This document shows positions 1-7,754 of a stretch of 64,000 nt of DNA, in pieces. The first letter of the stretch is position 1. Each line of letters begins with the position of its first letter. Source of the DNA: Microbacterium azadirachtae. GTDB lineage: Bacteria; Actinomycetota; Actinomycetes; Actinomycetales; Microbacteriaceae. The notes beneath the pieces were generated by a model. It saw nothing but the letters and a program-made list of their open reading frames with translations, ran no database searches and was not told the origin of the DNA. The position numbers and the translations under genes are program-made. The stretch lies in assembly GCF_000956505.1 (NCBI RefSeq), contig NZ_JYIX01000036.1, positions 1 through 64,000 on the forward strand, given 5' to 3'.

Positions 1-83
1 ACATTCCGAACCCGGAAGCTAAGCCTCACAGCGCCGATGGTACTGCAGGGGGGACCCTGTGGGAGAGTAGGACACCGCCGGAC
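1..83 (+). rRNA. rrf: 5S ribosomal RNA, 3' part
   Basis: The sequence matches the 3' two thirds of an actinobacterial 5S rRNA: CATTCCGAACCCGGAAG, then AGCGCCGATGGTACTGC, the GTGGGAGAGTAGGAC segment and the closing ACCGCCGGAC. The 5' end lies before the window. A strong terminator follows, so this is the end of an rRNA operon. The exact last base is approximate. Confidence 0.93.
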
Positions 84-94
84 TTCCTTTAACA

Positions 95-130
95 GAAAGG
101 CCACCCAACGCAGGGTGGCCTTTCTGCGTT
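95..130 (+). terminator. Intrinsic terminator of the rRNA operon
   Basis: A 12-bp perfect stem (GAAAGGCCACCC paired with GGGTGGCCTTTC, loop AACGCA) begins 12 bases after the 5S rRNA and is followed by a short T-containing tail. It is placed to end the rRNA transcript before the next gene. Confidence 0.9.
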
Positions 131-158
131 AACATGCTCAAACGGAAGGAGTCCCGAC

Positions 159-1886
159 ATGGCCGAAGATGGCAAGCCCGCGCGCGACCGCAAGGATGAT
201 GGCGCGAGGCAGCCTCGACGCTATGTCGACGGCGACCGTTCCGAGCGTTCTTTCCGTAACGACTCCGCGCGTGGAGATCGTCCGCAGCGCAATGACGGCG
301 ATCGTCCGCGTCGTGAGGGCGATCGTCCTTATCGCGGGTCTGCCGAGCGCACGGATCGCCCTCGCCGTGAGGGTGACCGTCCGTTCCGGAGCGGAGACGA
401 CCGTCCCCGCCGCGATGGTGACCGTCCGTTCCGGAGCGGCGACGATCGCCCTCGTCGTGATGGTGACCGTCCGTTCCGTGGATCGTCGGACCGCACGGAT
501 CGTCCCCGCCGCGAAGGCGACCGCCCGTTCCGGAGTGGCGATGACCGTCCGCGTCGTGATGGTGACCGTCCGTACCGCGCTGCTGACGACCGTCCGCGAC
601 GCGAGGGTGACCGTCCCTACCGTGGATCTTCGGATCGCACGGATCGTCCCCGCCGGGATGGCGACCGTCCATTCCGGAGCGGAGACGACCGTCCGCGTCG
701 GGATGGCGACCGCCCTTACCGTGGATCGTCGGACCGCACGGACCGCCCCCGTCGCGATGGCGACCGCCCGTTCCGGAGCGGTGACGATCGTCCTCGTCGC
801 GAAGGCGACCGCCCGTTCCGGAGTGGCGATGACCGTCCTCGTCGCGAAGGCGACCGCCCGTTCCGCAGTGGCGATGACCGTCCGCGTCGGGATGGCGATC
901 GTCCTTACCGTGGGTCTTCGGATCGCACGGACCGTCCGCGTCGCGAAGGTGACCGCCCGTACCGTGGTGGCGACGACCGTCCGCGTCGCGAAGGTGACCG
1001 CCCGTACCATGGTGGCGACGACCGTCCGCGTCGCGATGGTGACCGTCCGTACCGTGGTGGCGATGACCGTCCGCATCGCGTCAGCGATCGCCCGCGTCGC
1101 GACACGTTCGCGGCGGATCGGCCGCGTGATCCCGAGCTTCCGGATGACATCACGGCCCGTGATCTGCATCCTTCTGCGCGCAACGAGCTGAAGACCCTCA
1201 GCAAGGAGAACGCCGAGCAGGTCGCGCGTCATCTCGCGATGGCCGCCCAGCTCATCGACGAGGATCCGGAGCTCGCTCATCAGCATGCGCTTGCGGCTTC
1301 GCGTCGCGCCGGCCGCGTCGCGGTCGTCCGCGAGTCCGTGGCCATCACCGCCTACGCCATGGGCGACTTCGCCCTGGCGCTGCGTGAGCTTCGCACCTAC
1401 CGCCGGATCTCCGGGAGCGACGACCAGATCGCGCTGATCGTCGACAGCGAGCGAGGCATGGGACGTCCCGACCGCGCGCTGGAAGAGGCCCGCTCTGTCG
1501 ATCGGGCGGCGCTGCCGACCGCGACGCGCGTGGCTCTTGCGATCGCGATGTCGGGTGCCCGTCTGGATCGTGGCGAGACCGAACTGGCGCTCGGCGAGCT
1601 CGAGATCCCCGAGCTCAACCCCGATCTCGCGTTCGACTGGAGCCCCGCTCTGTTCTCCGCTCGTGCCGCGGTGCTCGAAGACCTCGGTCGCGAGGAGGAG
1701 GCGGCGTTCTGGCAGGAGCGCGCGGAAGTGGCTTCTGCAGCGCTGGGCCATGGCGATGACGAGGAACTGATCATCGAGGACGCCTACGAGGACCTGGCCG
1801 AAGAGCCGGAGGGCATCGAGATCGCTGAGTCGGAGATCGCCGAGCCGGACAACACCGAGTCGGAGGACGCGGAGAAGTCCGAGTGA
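159..1886 (+). CDS. Arg-rich repeat protein with TPR-like domain and acidic tail
   Basis: The function is unknown. The ATG is preceded by AAGGAG with good spacing. About residues 20-310 are near-tandem repeats built from blocks such as DRPRRDGDRPFRSG and GSSDRTDRPRR. They are highly charged and surely disordered, as in RNA-binding RGG-type tails. About residues 330-510 form an alpha-helical TPR-like domain, and the last ~45 residues are very acidic. Only the C-terminal half has a positional counterpart in mycobacteria, the TPR protein Rv1691, which also precedes the HAD phosphatase. The stop overlaps the next start. An RNA- or ribosome-related role is possible but is inference. Confidence 0.85.
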   Translation: MAEDGKPARDRKDDGARQPRRYVDGDRSERSFRNDSARGDRPQRNDGDRPRREGDRPYRGSAERTDRPRREGDRPFRSGDDRPRRDGDRPFRSGDDRPRRDGDRPFRGSSDRTDRPRREGDRPFRSGDDRPRRDGDRPYRAADDRPRREGDRPYRGSSDRTDRPRRDGDRPFRSGDDRPRRDGDRPYRGSSDRTDRPRRDGDRPFRSGDDRPRREGDRPFRSGDDRPRREGDRPFRSGDDRPRRDGDRPYRGSSDRTDRPRREGDRPYRGGDDRPRREGDRPYHGGDDRPRRDGDRPYRGGDDRPHRVSDRPRRDTFAADRPRDPELPDDITARDLHPSARNELKTLSKENAEQVARHLAMAAQLIDEDPELAHQHALAASRRAGRVAVVRESVAITAYAMGDFALALRELRTYRRISGSDDQIALIVDSERGMGRPDRALEEARSVDRAALPTATRVALAIAMSGARLDRGETELALGELEIPELNPDLAFDWSPALFSARAAVLEDLGREEEAAFWQERAEVASAALGHGDDEELIIEDAYEDLAEEPEGIEIAESEIAEPDNTESEDAEKSE

Positions 1887-2914
1887 GCCTGTTCTCCCGG
1901 GACAAGAGCACGCCGCTGACCGATGTCGATGTCGTGCTCGCCGACCTCGACGGCGTCGTGTACGCCGGAGCCGGCGCGATCCCGCACGCGATCGACAGCC
2001 TGAAGAAGGTCGAGGCGTCGCGTCGCCTCGGCTACATCACCAACAACGCCTCCCGCACCGATGCCTCGGTGGCGGCGCACCTGACGGAGCTCGGCCTCAC
2101 GGTCGCTCCCGACGAGGTCGTCACAAGTCCGCAGGCCGCGATGCGTCTCGTCAGCAGCCTGATCCCCGCCGGATCCACGATCCTGGTCGTCGGTGGGGAG
2201 GGTCTCGTCGACGAGGTGCACAAGGCAGGGTTCCGGGTGACGCGCAGCGCCGACGACGCTCCCGCAGCCGTCGTTCAGGGATTCGCGCCCGAGGTGGGCT
2301 GGACGGATCTGGCCGAGGCCGCGTTCGCCCTGAAGCTCCCCGAGGACGAGGGCGGGATCCCCTGGATCGCGACGAACACCGACTGGACGATTCCGCAGTC
2401 GCGGGGCGTCGCCCCCGGCAACGGAACCCTGGTCTCCGCCGTGCACACGGCGATCGGGCGTCTCGCGACCGTCGCAGGCAAGCCCGAGACGCCGATCTTC
2501 GAGGAGGCCGTCGCGCGGTTCGGTGCGAAGCACCCGCTGTTCATCGGCGACCGGCTCGACACGGATATCGCCGGGGCGTCCCGCGCGGGCATCGAGTCGG
2601 TCCTGGTGCTCACAGGCATCGATCGACCCAAGCACCTTCTCGCCGCCGCGGAGGGATCGCGTCCGACGTACATCCTCGGCGACCTTCGTGAGCTGGATGA
2701 GCCGTACCCGCAGACGCAGATCAAGGGTGACACGGTCACGGTACGTGGCGCTTCCGTCCGCGTGGACGGTCCCGACGTCACGATCCTCAGCGAAGGCGAT
2801 CGGCCGATCGACCTGGTGCGCGCCGGTTCCGCCGCGATCTGGCGCACCGGCCGACAGATCTTCGGCTTCCGTGTGCCGGAGCGCCTGTACGCGGATCCGT
2901 TCCACCGGCCGTAA
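1883..2914 (+). CDS. HAD-IIA family phosphatase
   Basis: A 343-residue HAD-superfamily hydrolase of the NagD/PGP type. The nucleophile motif DLDGVV is at residues 21-26, NNAS at about 51-54, and the metal-binding GDRLDTDI motif is in the C-terminal half. The GTG start overlaps the preceding stop. Its place beside tlyA, nadK and recN matches M. tuberculosis Rv1692, which has been described as a glycerol-3-phosphate phosphatase acting in lipid recycling. The same substrate here is inferred from synteny only. The last ~70 residues after the HAD fold are not assigned. Confidence 0.9.
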   Translation: MSLFSRDKSTPLTDVDVVLADLDGVVYAGAGAIPHAIDSLKKVEASRRLGYITNNASRTDASVAAHLTELGLTVAPDEVVTSPQAAMRLVSSLIPAGSTILVVGGEGLVDEVHKAGFRVTRSADDAPAAVVQGFAPEVGWTDLAEAAFALKLPEDEGGIPWIATNTDWTIPQSRGVAPGNGTLVSAVHTAIGRLATVAGKPETPIFEEAVARFGAKHPLFIGDRLDTDIAGASRAGIESVLVLTGIDRPKHLLAAAEGSRPTYILGDLRELDEPYPQTQIKGDTVTVRGASVRVDGPDVTILSEGDRPIDLVRAGSAAIWRTGRQIFGFRVPERLYADPFHRP

Positions 2915-2939
2915 TCCGTCGGAACCGCGCCTCTCGCCG

Positions 2940-2945
2940 TAGGCT
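2940..2945 (+). promoter_or_regulatory. -10 box TAGGCT for a leaderless transcript
   Basis: TAGGCT lies six bases before the GTG at 2952, so transcription would begin at or next to the start codon. No convincing -35 box or ribosome binding site is visible. It would give the 59-residue gene and tlyA-nadK-recN their own promoter. Confidence 0.55.
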
Positions 2946-2951
2946 GAGCAG

Positions 2952-3131
2952 GTGAGCGAGAACACGGAACCGGATCCTTCGGACGGGCTCTGGAGTCGGC
3001 TGCGCCTGATCGAGGGGCAGCCGCTCGACTCGCGCGCCGCCGCATATCAGGCCCTGCACGACGACCTGGCACGTCGGCTGGAGAGCGCTCCGCGCGACGC
3101 GTCCGCGCAGCCGGGTACCGATCGCGGATGA
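2952..3131 (+). CDS. Small conserved actinobacterial protein (59 aa)
   Basis: A 59-residue soluble protein beginning MSENTEPDPSDGLW and ending QPGTDRG. It is acidic at the start and then helical, with a segment rich in Leu, Ala and Arg (AAYQALHDDLARRLE). The GTG start is six bases after a TAGGCT box, and its TGA overlaps the tlyA ATG, so the two are probably translationally coupled. Size and place match the small protein Rv1693 of M. tuberculosis, between the HAD phosphatase and tlyA. The function is unknown. No signal peptide or known domain is visible. Confidence 0.75.
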   Translation: MSENTEPDPSDGLWSRLRLIEGQPLDSRAAAYQALHDDLARRLESAPRDASAQPGTDRG

Positions 3132-3943
3132 CGGCCCGCCTGGACGCCGCTCTCGCGGAACGCGGCCTCGCACGCTCGCGCACACATGCGGCGACCCTCA
3201 TCGATGGCGGTCTCGTCACGGTCAACGGGAAGCCCGTGGTCAAGGCCTCCACCAAGGTCGAGGACGGCGATGCGATCGATGTGGCCGGCGCCGACCACTA
3301 CGTCAGCCGCGGCGCGCACAAGCTCATCGCCGCGCTGGACGGATTCGGCCTCGACCCTGCGGGCCGGCTGGCCCTGGACATGGGCGCGTCCACAGGCGGC
3401 TTCACCCAGGTGCTCCTCGAGCGCGGGGCGCGTCGCGTGCTCGCGGTGGACGTCGGGCATGATCAGCTCGCCCCGTCGCTACGCCTGGATCCCGCTGTCG
3501 TGGCCGTGGAGGGATTCAACGTCCGGCACATGGACGCGGAGATCCTTGCCGCGGCGACGGGGGAGGGCGCTCGGCCGTCGCTCGTGGTCGGTGACCTGTC
3601 TTTCATCTCCCTGACGCTCGTGCTTCCCGCGATCGCGACGACGGCGGAGGCGGACGCCGACGTGGTGCTGCTCGTCAAACCGCAGTTCGAAGTGGGCCGC
3701 ACCGCGGTGCGGGGCGGTCTCGTGACCAACCCCGCGATCCGTGCCGACGCGGTCGCCCGCGTGCTGTGGAGCGCGTGGGATCAGGGGTTCGGCGTGCGCG
3801 GTCTCCTCCCGTCGCCGATCCTCGGAACACATGGCAACGCCGAGTACCTGGTGAATCTGCGGGCGGGGGATCGTTCCCGCGGCGGCGGAGGCAATCCGAC
3901 AGAATGGATGAGCAGGATCGACGAGATGGCAGGAGGCCGATGA
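3128..3943 (+). CDS. tlyA: TlyA family rRNA 2'-O-methyltransferase
   Basis: A 271-residue protein with an N-terminal S4 RNA-binding domain (about residues 1-60), the linker RGAHKL (61-66) and an SAM-binding Rossmann methyltransferase with motif I DMGASTGGFT (84-93). TlyA methylates 16S and 23S rRNA at cytidine 2'-OH positions and its loss gives capreomycin resistance in mycobacteria. The length is typical. The ATG overlaps the previous stop and the nadK start overlaps this stop, indicating one operon. Confidence 0.95.
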   Translation: MTARLDAALAERGLARSRTHAATLIDGGLVTVNGKPVVKASTKVEDGDAIDVAGADHYVSRGAHKLIAALDGFGLDPAGRLALDMGASTGGFTQVLLERGARRVLAVDVGHDQLAPSLRLDPAVVAVEGFNVRHMDAEILAAATGEGARPSLVVGDLSFISLTLVLPAIATTAEADADVVLLVKPQFEVGRTAVRGGLVTNPAIRADAVARVLWSAWDQGFGVRGLLPSPILGTHGNAEYLVNLRAGDRSRGGGGNPTEWMSRIDEMAGGR

Positions 3944-4848
3944 ACGAGCGCAGGATCCTCGTCGTCGCACATGCGCGCCGGGACGAGACCGTGCAGGCCG
4001 CCAGACGCGTCGTCACGGCCCTCCGCGTCGCCGGCGCCTGGCCCGTCCTCTCGGCGGACGACCGTGCGGACCTGACGGCGGAGGACGAGTTCTTCGCCGA
4101 CGTCGATGTGCTGGGAACGGACATCCCGGTCGAGGACATCGAGCTCGCCATCGTGCTCGGCGGCGATGGCACCATCCTGCGCGCGGCGGAGCTCGTCCGC
4201 GAAGGGACGGCGCCGATCCTCGGCATCAACATGGGGCATGTGGGCTTCCTCGCCGAGATCGAGCGCGACGACATGGACGCCGCGGTGGCGCGCGTCATCG
4301 ATCGCGACTACTCCGTGGAGGAGCGCATGGCGCTCGCCGTGCGGGTCAAGGACGCCGACGGCTCCGTCGTCTACAGCACGTGGGCGCTGAACGAGGCGAC
4401 GGTCGAGAAGGCCAGCCGCGAGCGCATGATCGAGGTGGTCGTCGAGATCGACGGGCGCCCGCTGACGAGCTTCGGCTGCGACGGCATGGTGGTGTCCACG
4501 CCCACCGGCGCGACCGCCTACAACTTCTCCGCGGGCGGACCGGTGATCTGGCCGGGTGTCGAAGCCATCGCCGTGGTGCCGTTGTCGGCCCATGCCCTGT
4601 TCGCCCGGCCGCTCGTGGTCGCGCCGGGCGCTCCCGTCGCGATCGAGCTGCTGGACCGCAACGACGGCACCGCGATCCTCTGGTGCGACGGGCGGCGCTC
4701 GCACGAGCTTCCGCGCGGCGCGAGAGTCATCGTGCGGCGCTCCTCGCGCCCCGTGCGCCTCGCGCGGCTGCACCCGAGCGTGTTCACCGACCGGCTGGTG
4801 CGCAAGTTCCAGCTGCCGGTCTCGGGCTGGCGGGGGGCCGAAGCATGA
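3940..4848 (+). CDS. nadK: NAD kinase
   Basis: A 302-residue ATP/polyphosphate NAD kinase that makes NADP. The GGDG motif lies at residues 74-77, followed by the NE(A) motif in WALNEATVEK and the nucleotide-binding stretch GMVVSTPTGATAYNFSAGGP. The start at the ATGA overlap with tlyA gives the normal family length. A longer reading with an upstream start would lie inside tlyA and is not needed. It is the second enzyme of the conserved tlyA-nadK-recN cluster. Confidence 0.95.
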   Translation: MNERRILVVAHARRDETVQAARRVVTALRVAGAWPVLSADDRADLTAEDEFFADVDVLGTDIPVEDIELAIVLGGDGTILRAAELVREGTAPILGINMGHVGFLAEIERDDMDAAVARVIDRDYSVEERMALAVRVKDADGSVVYSTWALNEATVEKASRERMIEVVVEIDGRPLTSFGCDGMVVSTPTGATAYNFSAGGPVIWPGVEAIAVVPLSAHALFARPLVVAPGAPVAIELLDRNDGTAILWCDGRRSHELPRGARVIVRRSSRPVRLARLHPSVFTDRLVRKFQLPVSGWRGAEA

Positions 4849-6530
4849 TCGAGGAGATGCGCCTGCGCGACCTCGGCGTCATCGCGGAGGCCGTCCTGCC
4901 GATCGGCCCTGGGTTCACCGCGATCACCGGCGAGACCGGTGCCGGCAAGACCATGGTCGTCACGGGTCTCGGACTCCTGCTGGGGGCGAGGGCGGACTCC
5001 GGCGCCGTGCGCGCCGGTGCCGCACAGGCCTCGGTCGCGGGCGTGTGGATCGTGCCGAGCGCGGGATCCGTCGCCGACACCGTCGCCGACGTGGGCGGTG
5101 AGCTCGAGCCCTACGACGACGAGCGCGGCGAGCTGTACGTCTCCCGCACGCTCACTGCCGAGGGGCGCAGCCGTGCGAGCGTCGGCGGACGGGCCGCCCC
5201 GGCCGGCGTGCTGGCCGACCTCGCAGACGACCTGGTCGTCGTGCACGGACAGTCCGAGCAGCTGCGCCTGCGGTCCGCGGCCGCGCAGCGCGAGGCCCTC
5301 GACCGCTTCGGCGGTTCCACCATCGCGCTCCTGCGTGCCGACTACGAGGGCGCATGGGAGCGCTGGCGCGCCCTGTCCGCTCAGCTCGAGGAGATCAGCG
5401 GCAACCAGGAACGGCGCCGGCGAGAGGCCGACGACCTGCGTGAGGCGCTGGGGCTCATCGAGGCGACCGATCCGCAGCCGGGGGAGGACGACGCTCTCAC
5501 CGAGCGCGCCGAGCGCCTCGCGAACGCCGAGGAGCTGCGCCAGTCCGCGGCGATCGCCCGGGCGGCGCTCTCCGATGAGGACGGCGACAACGACGTCACG
5601 ACGCTTGCCGCAGAGGCACGGCGCGCCCTGGAGCGCGCGGGCGACCCGGAGCTGACGGCGATCGCCGAGAGCATCGCGGAGATCGGCTACCGCGCCACCG
5701 ACATCGCCGCGCAACTGAGCGGCTATCTCGCCGATCTCGACGAGTCCGGACCGCACGAGCTGGCCGCCGTCGAGGAGCGCCGAGCGGCTCTCGCCGCCCT
5801 CGTGCGCGCCCACGGCACGCTCGACGCCGCTCTCGAGCTCTGGAACACCGGATCCGCGCGCCTCGCCGAGCTGGATGACGACTCCGACCACATCGAACGA
5901 CTCAATATCGAACTCGATGCCGCACGCGCGACTCTGGACGAGGCCGCCGCCGCACTCACCGCCATCCGCACCGAGGCAGCGGGCCGGCTCAGCACCGCGG
6001 TCACGGAGGAGCTGCACGCCCTCGCGATGCCGGATGCCCGCCTGGTCGTCGCGGTCACAGAGGGGGCCGAGAGCGCCTACGGGCGCGATAACGTCGCGAT
6101 CCTCCTCGCTCCGCATCCGGGCGCAGATCCGCGATCCGTCGCGAAGGGCGCGTCGGGCGGTGAGCTGTCGCGGGTGATGCTCGCGATCGAGGTCGTCATC
6201 GCAGGCACGGATCCGGTCCCGACCTTTGTCTTCGACGAGGTCGACGCCGGCATCGGTGGCGCGGCGGCGATCGAGGTCGGGCGGCGGCTCGCCCGCCTGG
6301 CACGCACCTCCCAGGTGATCGCCGTCACGCACCTCGCCCAGGTGGCCGCGTTCGCGAACAACCACCTCAGCGTCGTGAAGGCGAACGACGGGCAGGTCAC
6401 CGCGTCCAGTGTCCGCCGCCTCGCGGGGGAGGAGCGCGAGGCCGAGATGGCGCGGCTGCTCTCCGGGCTCGCCGATTCCGGCGCGGCCCTCGAGCACGCT
6501 CGCGAGCTGCTCGCCCTGCGCGAGGACTGA
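4845..6530 (+). CDS. recN: DNA repair protein RecN
   Basis: A 561-residue SMC-like ATPase for double-strand-break repair. Walker A GETGAGKT is at residues 29-36, a long helical coiled-coil centre covers about 160-360, the signature GASGGELSRVML comes near residue 440, and Walker B is FVFDEVDAGIGG. The ATG overlaps the nadK stop (ATGA), which sets the start. The length is normal for RecN. It is the last gene of the run and meets a convergent lacI-type gene at a hairpin. Confidence 0.95.
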   Translation: MIEEMRLRDLGVIAEAVLPIGPGFTAITGETGAGKTMVVTGLGLLLGARADSGAVRAGAAQASVAGVWIVPSAGSVADTVADVGGELEPYDDERGELYVSRTLTAEGRSRASVGGRAAPAGVLADLADDLVVVHGQSEQLRLRSAAAQREALDRFGGSTIALLRADYEGAWERWRALSAQLEEISGNQERRRREADDLREALGLIEATDPQPGEDDALTERAERLANAEELRQSAAIARAALSDEDGDNDVTTLAAEARRALERAGDPELTAIAESIAEIGYRATDIAAQLSGYLADLDESGPHELAAVEERRAALAALVRAHGTLDAALELWNTGSARLAELDDDSDHIERLNIELDAARATLDEAAAALTAIRTEAAGRLSTAVTEELHALAMPDARLVVAVTEGAESAYGRDNVAILLAPHPGADPRSVAKGASGGELSRVMLAIEVVIAGTDPVPTFVFDEVDAGIGGAAAIEVGRRLARLARTSQVIAVTHLAQVAAFANNHLSVVKANDGQVTASSVRRLAGEEREAEMARLLSGLADSGAALEHARELLALRED

Positions 6531-6554
6531 GCCGGGCCGAGCCGGGCGGCTCAG
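6527..6554. terminator. Bidirectional hairpin between convergent genes
   Basis: CTGAGCCG (6527-6534) pairs with CGGCTCAG (6547-6554). The stem contains the recN stop and reaches the stop of the opposing regulator gene. There is no T tract, so termination strength is uncertain. Confidence 0.5.
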
Positions 6555-7576
6555 CGCAGGTCGCGGACCGAATCGCGCACGATGAGCGGCATCGGGATCC
6601 GCTCATGGGCGAGTTCTCGCTCACCGACGAGCATCTCGATGCCGCGACGCGCCATCTCCTCATAAGGCAGGCGAGCGGTCGTGAGACCTGGTCGCTGGAA
6701 GCCCGCGAGCTCCTCGTCGTCGAAGGAGATCACCGACACGTCGCGTCCCACCTGAAGGCCGCGCTCGGCCATGGCCTGGTAGACGCCGAAGGCGACGTTG
6801 TCGTTGCCGGCGATGATCGCGGTGCGGTCGGGGTGCGCGTCGAGCAGGTGGTGCAGGTGCGTGTAGCCGACGTCGGGGGTCCAGCCCTCGACCTGCTCGC
6901 GGACCACGTCCGCTCCCGCGCGGGCGAGCACAGCCTCGATGCCTGCGAAGCGTTCCCCGATCGTGGCGGAGCGGCGCAGATCGCCCGCGACGTGGGGGAT
7001 GGTGCCGATGATGCCGATGCGGTGGTGCCCGCGAGCGAGGAGATGCTCCGCGACGGCGGCGCCTGCCGCCTGCTCATCGGGGAGGACGCTCGGATGCCCG
7101 GCTGCGGAGCGGCCGTTGACGAGCACGACCGGGATGTCGTTGCGGATCTTCGGAACGTCGATCACCCGTGCCGCCATGAGACCGATGATCAGTCCGTCGA
7201 CCCGGCGGTCGGTCATCTCCTGGACGGCGTCCCCGAGGTCATCGCTGCCGCCGGTCTCGGTCATGAGGATGGTGCGACCCCGTGCGCGAGCGGCGTCGAG
7301 CACGCCGCGGATCATCCCCGACGCGTACCGGGTGATCGTCACCTGGTCCGAGATGAAGCCGATCGTCCCGGTCTTGCCGAGGCGCAGGCTCTGCGCGGCA
7401 GGATTGGGGCGGTAACCGAGCTCGGCGGCGGCCGCGCGTACCCGCTCGGCCGCGTCCGCGGACAGCCGGGATCCCGGCCTGTCGTTCAGGATCATGCTGA
7501 CGGCGGACTTGGACATCCCCGAACGTGCGGCGACATCCGACAGCGTGGGCCGTCGCCCGGTGCGTGTCTCCGGCAT
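6551..7576 (-). CDS. LacI family repressor of the fructan locus
   Basis: A 341-residue LacI/GalR regulator. The N-terminal helix-turn-helix (PTLSDVAARSGMSKSAVSMI, residues 10-29) is followed by the hinge and a periplasmic-binding-like sugar-sensing domain. The ATG has a GGGAGG ribosome site. It is transcribed away from the importer and GH32 genes, and two 18-bp palindromes lie between them. It probably represses that operon and is relieved by a fructose-containing sugar; the inducer is inferred from the neighbours. Confidence 0.92.
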   Translation of the reverse strand: MPETRTGRRPTLSDVAARSGMSKSAVSMILNDRPGSRLSADAAERVRAAAAELGYRPNPAAQSLRLGKTGTIGFISDQVTITRYASGMIRGVLDAARARGRTILMTETGGSDDLGDAVQEMTDRRVDGLIIGLMAARVIDVPKIRNDIPVVLVNGRSAAGHPSVLPDEQAAGAAVAEHLLARGHHRIGIIGTIPHVAGDLRRSATIGERFAGIEAVLARAGADVVREQVEGWTPDVGYTHLHHLLDAHPDRTAIIAGNDNVAFGVYQAMAERGLQVGRDVSVISFDDEELAGFQRPGLTTARLPYEEMARRGIEMLVGERELAHERIPMPLIVRDSVRDLR

Positions 7577-7656
7577 CGTGCCTCCCGTTCCGTCGCCGCG
7601 GTGTGCGATCCGACGTCCCCTCCACGATAGCGAGCGGTTCGCGCCCTGCGCGCACC

Positions 7657-7674
7657 TGCTGAATTAATTCAGCA
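7657..7674. promoter_or_regulatory. LacI-type operator 1
   Basis: TGCTGAATTAATTCAGCA is a perfect 18-bp palindrome with an AT-rich centre that contrasts with the GC-rich surroundings. A near-identical copy lies 59 bases downstream, flanking a promoter, as expected for LacI dimers or a looping tetramer. Confidence 0.85.
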
Positions 7675-7680
7675 AAACTC

Positions 7681-7710
7681 TTGCACCGACCTCGCACGCA
7701 TTGTTAGCAT
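7681..7710 (+). promoter_or_regulatory. Probable promoter of the fructan operon
   Basis: TTGCAC (7681-7686) and TAGCAT (7705-7710) are separated by 18 bases. They lie between the two operator palindromes, so bound repressor would block RNA polymerase. The call is based on position and partial consensus match. Confidence 0.6.
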
Positions 7711-7715
7711 GCCGT

Positions 7716-7733
7716 TGCTGAATCAATTCAGCA
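7716..7733. promoter_or_regulatory. LacI-type operator 2
   Basis: TGCTGAATCAATTCAGCA differs from operator 1 at one central base. It lies directly after the -10 box, over the expected transcription start, and 21 bases before the GTG of the solute-binding protein gene. Confidence 0.85.
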
Positions 7734-7754
7734 CCAAAGCAGAGGAGCAACGAC

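Noticed and set aside
340-1100. CRISPR-like array suggested by regularly repeated DNA
   Set aside because: The repeats are in-frame protein repeats of 45-54 bases without unique spacers and lie within a coding gene.
138-1751. Long open frames antisense to, and in another frame of, the Arg-rich repeat gene
   Set aside because: They arise because the repeated DRPRR-type codons leave several frames open. They have no ribosome site, their products are low-complexity and the +159 frame has the ribosome site and the TPR-like domain.
4518-6497. A 659-codon open frame antisense to nadK and recN
   Set aside because: It is a shadow of high-GC coding. The plus strand has full NAD kinase and RecN motifs.
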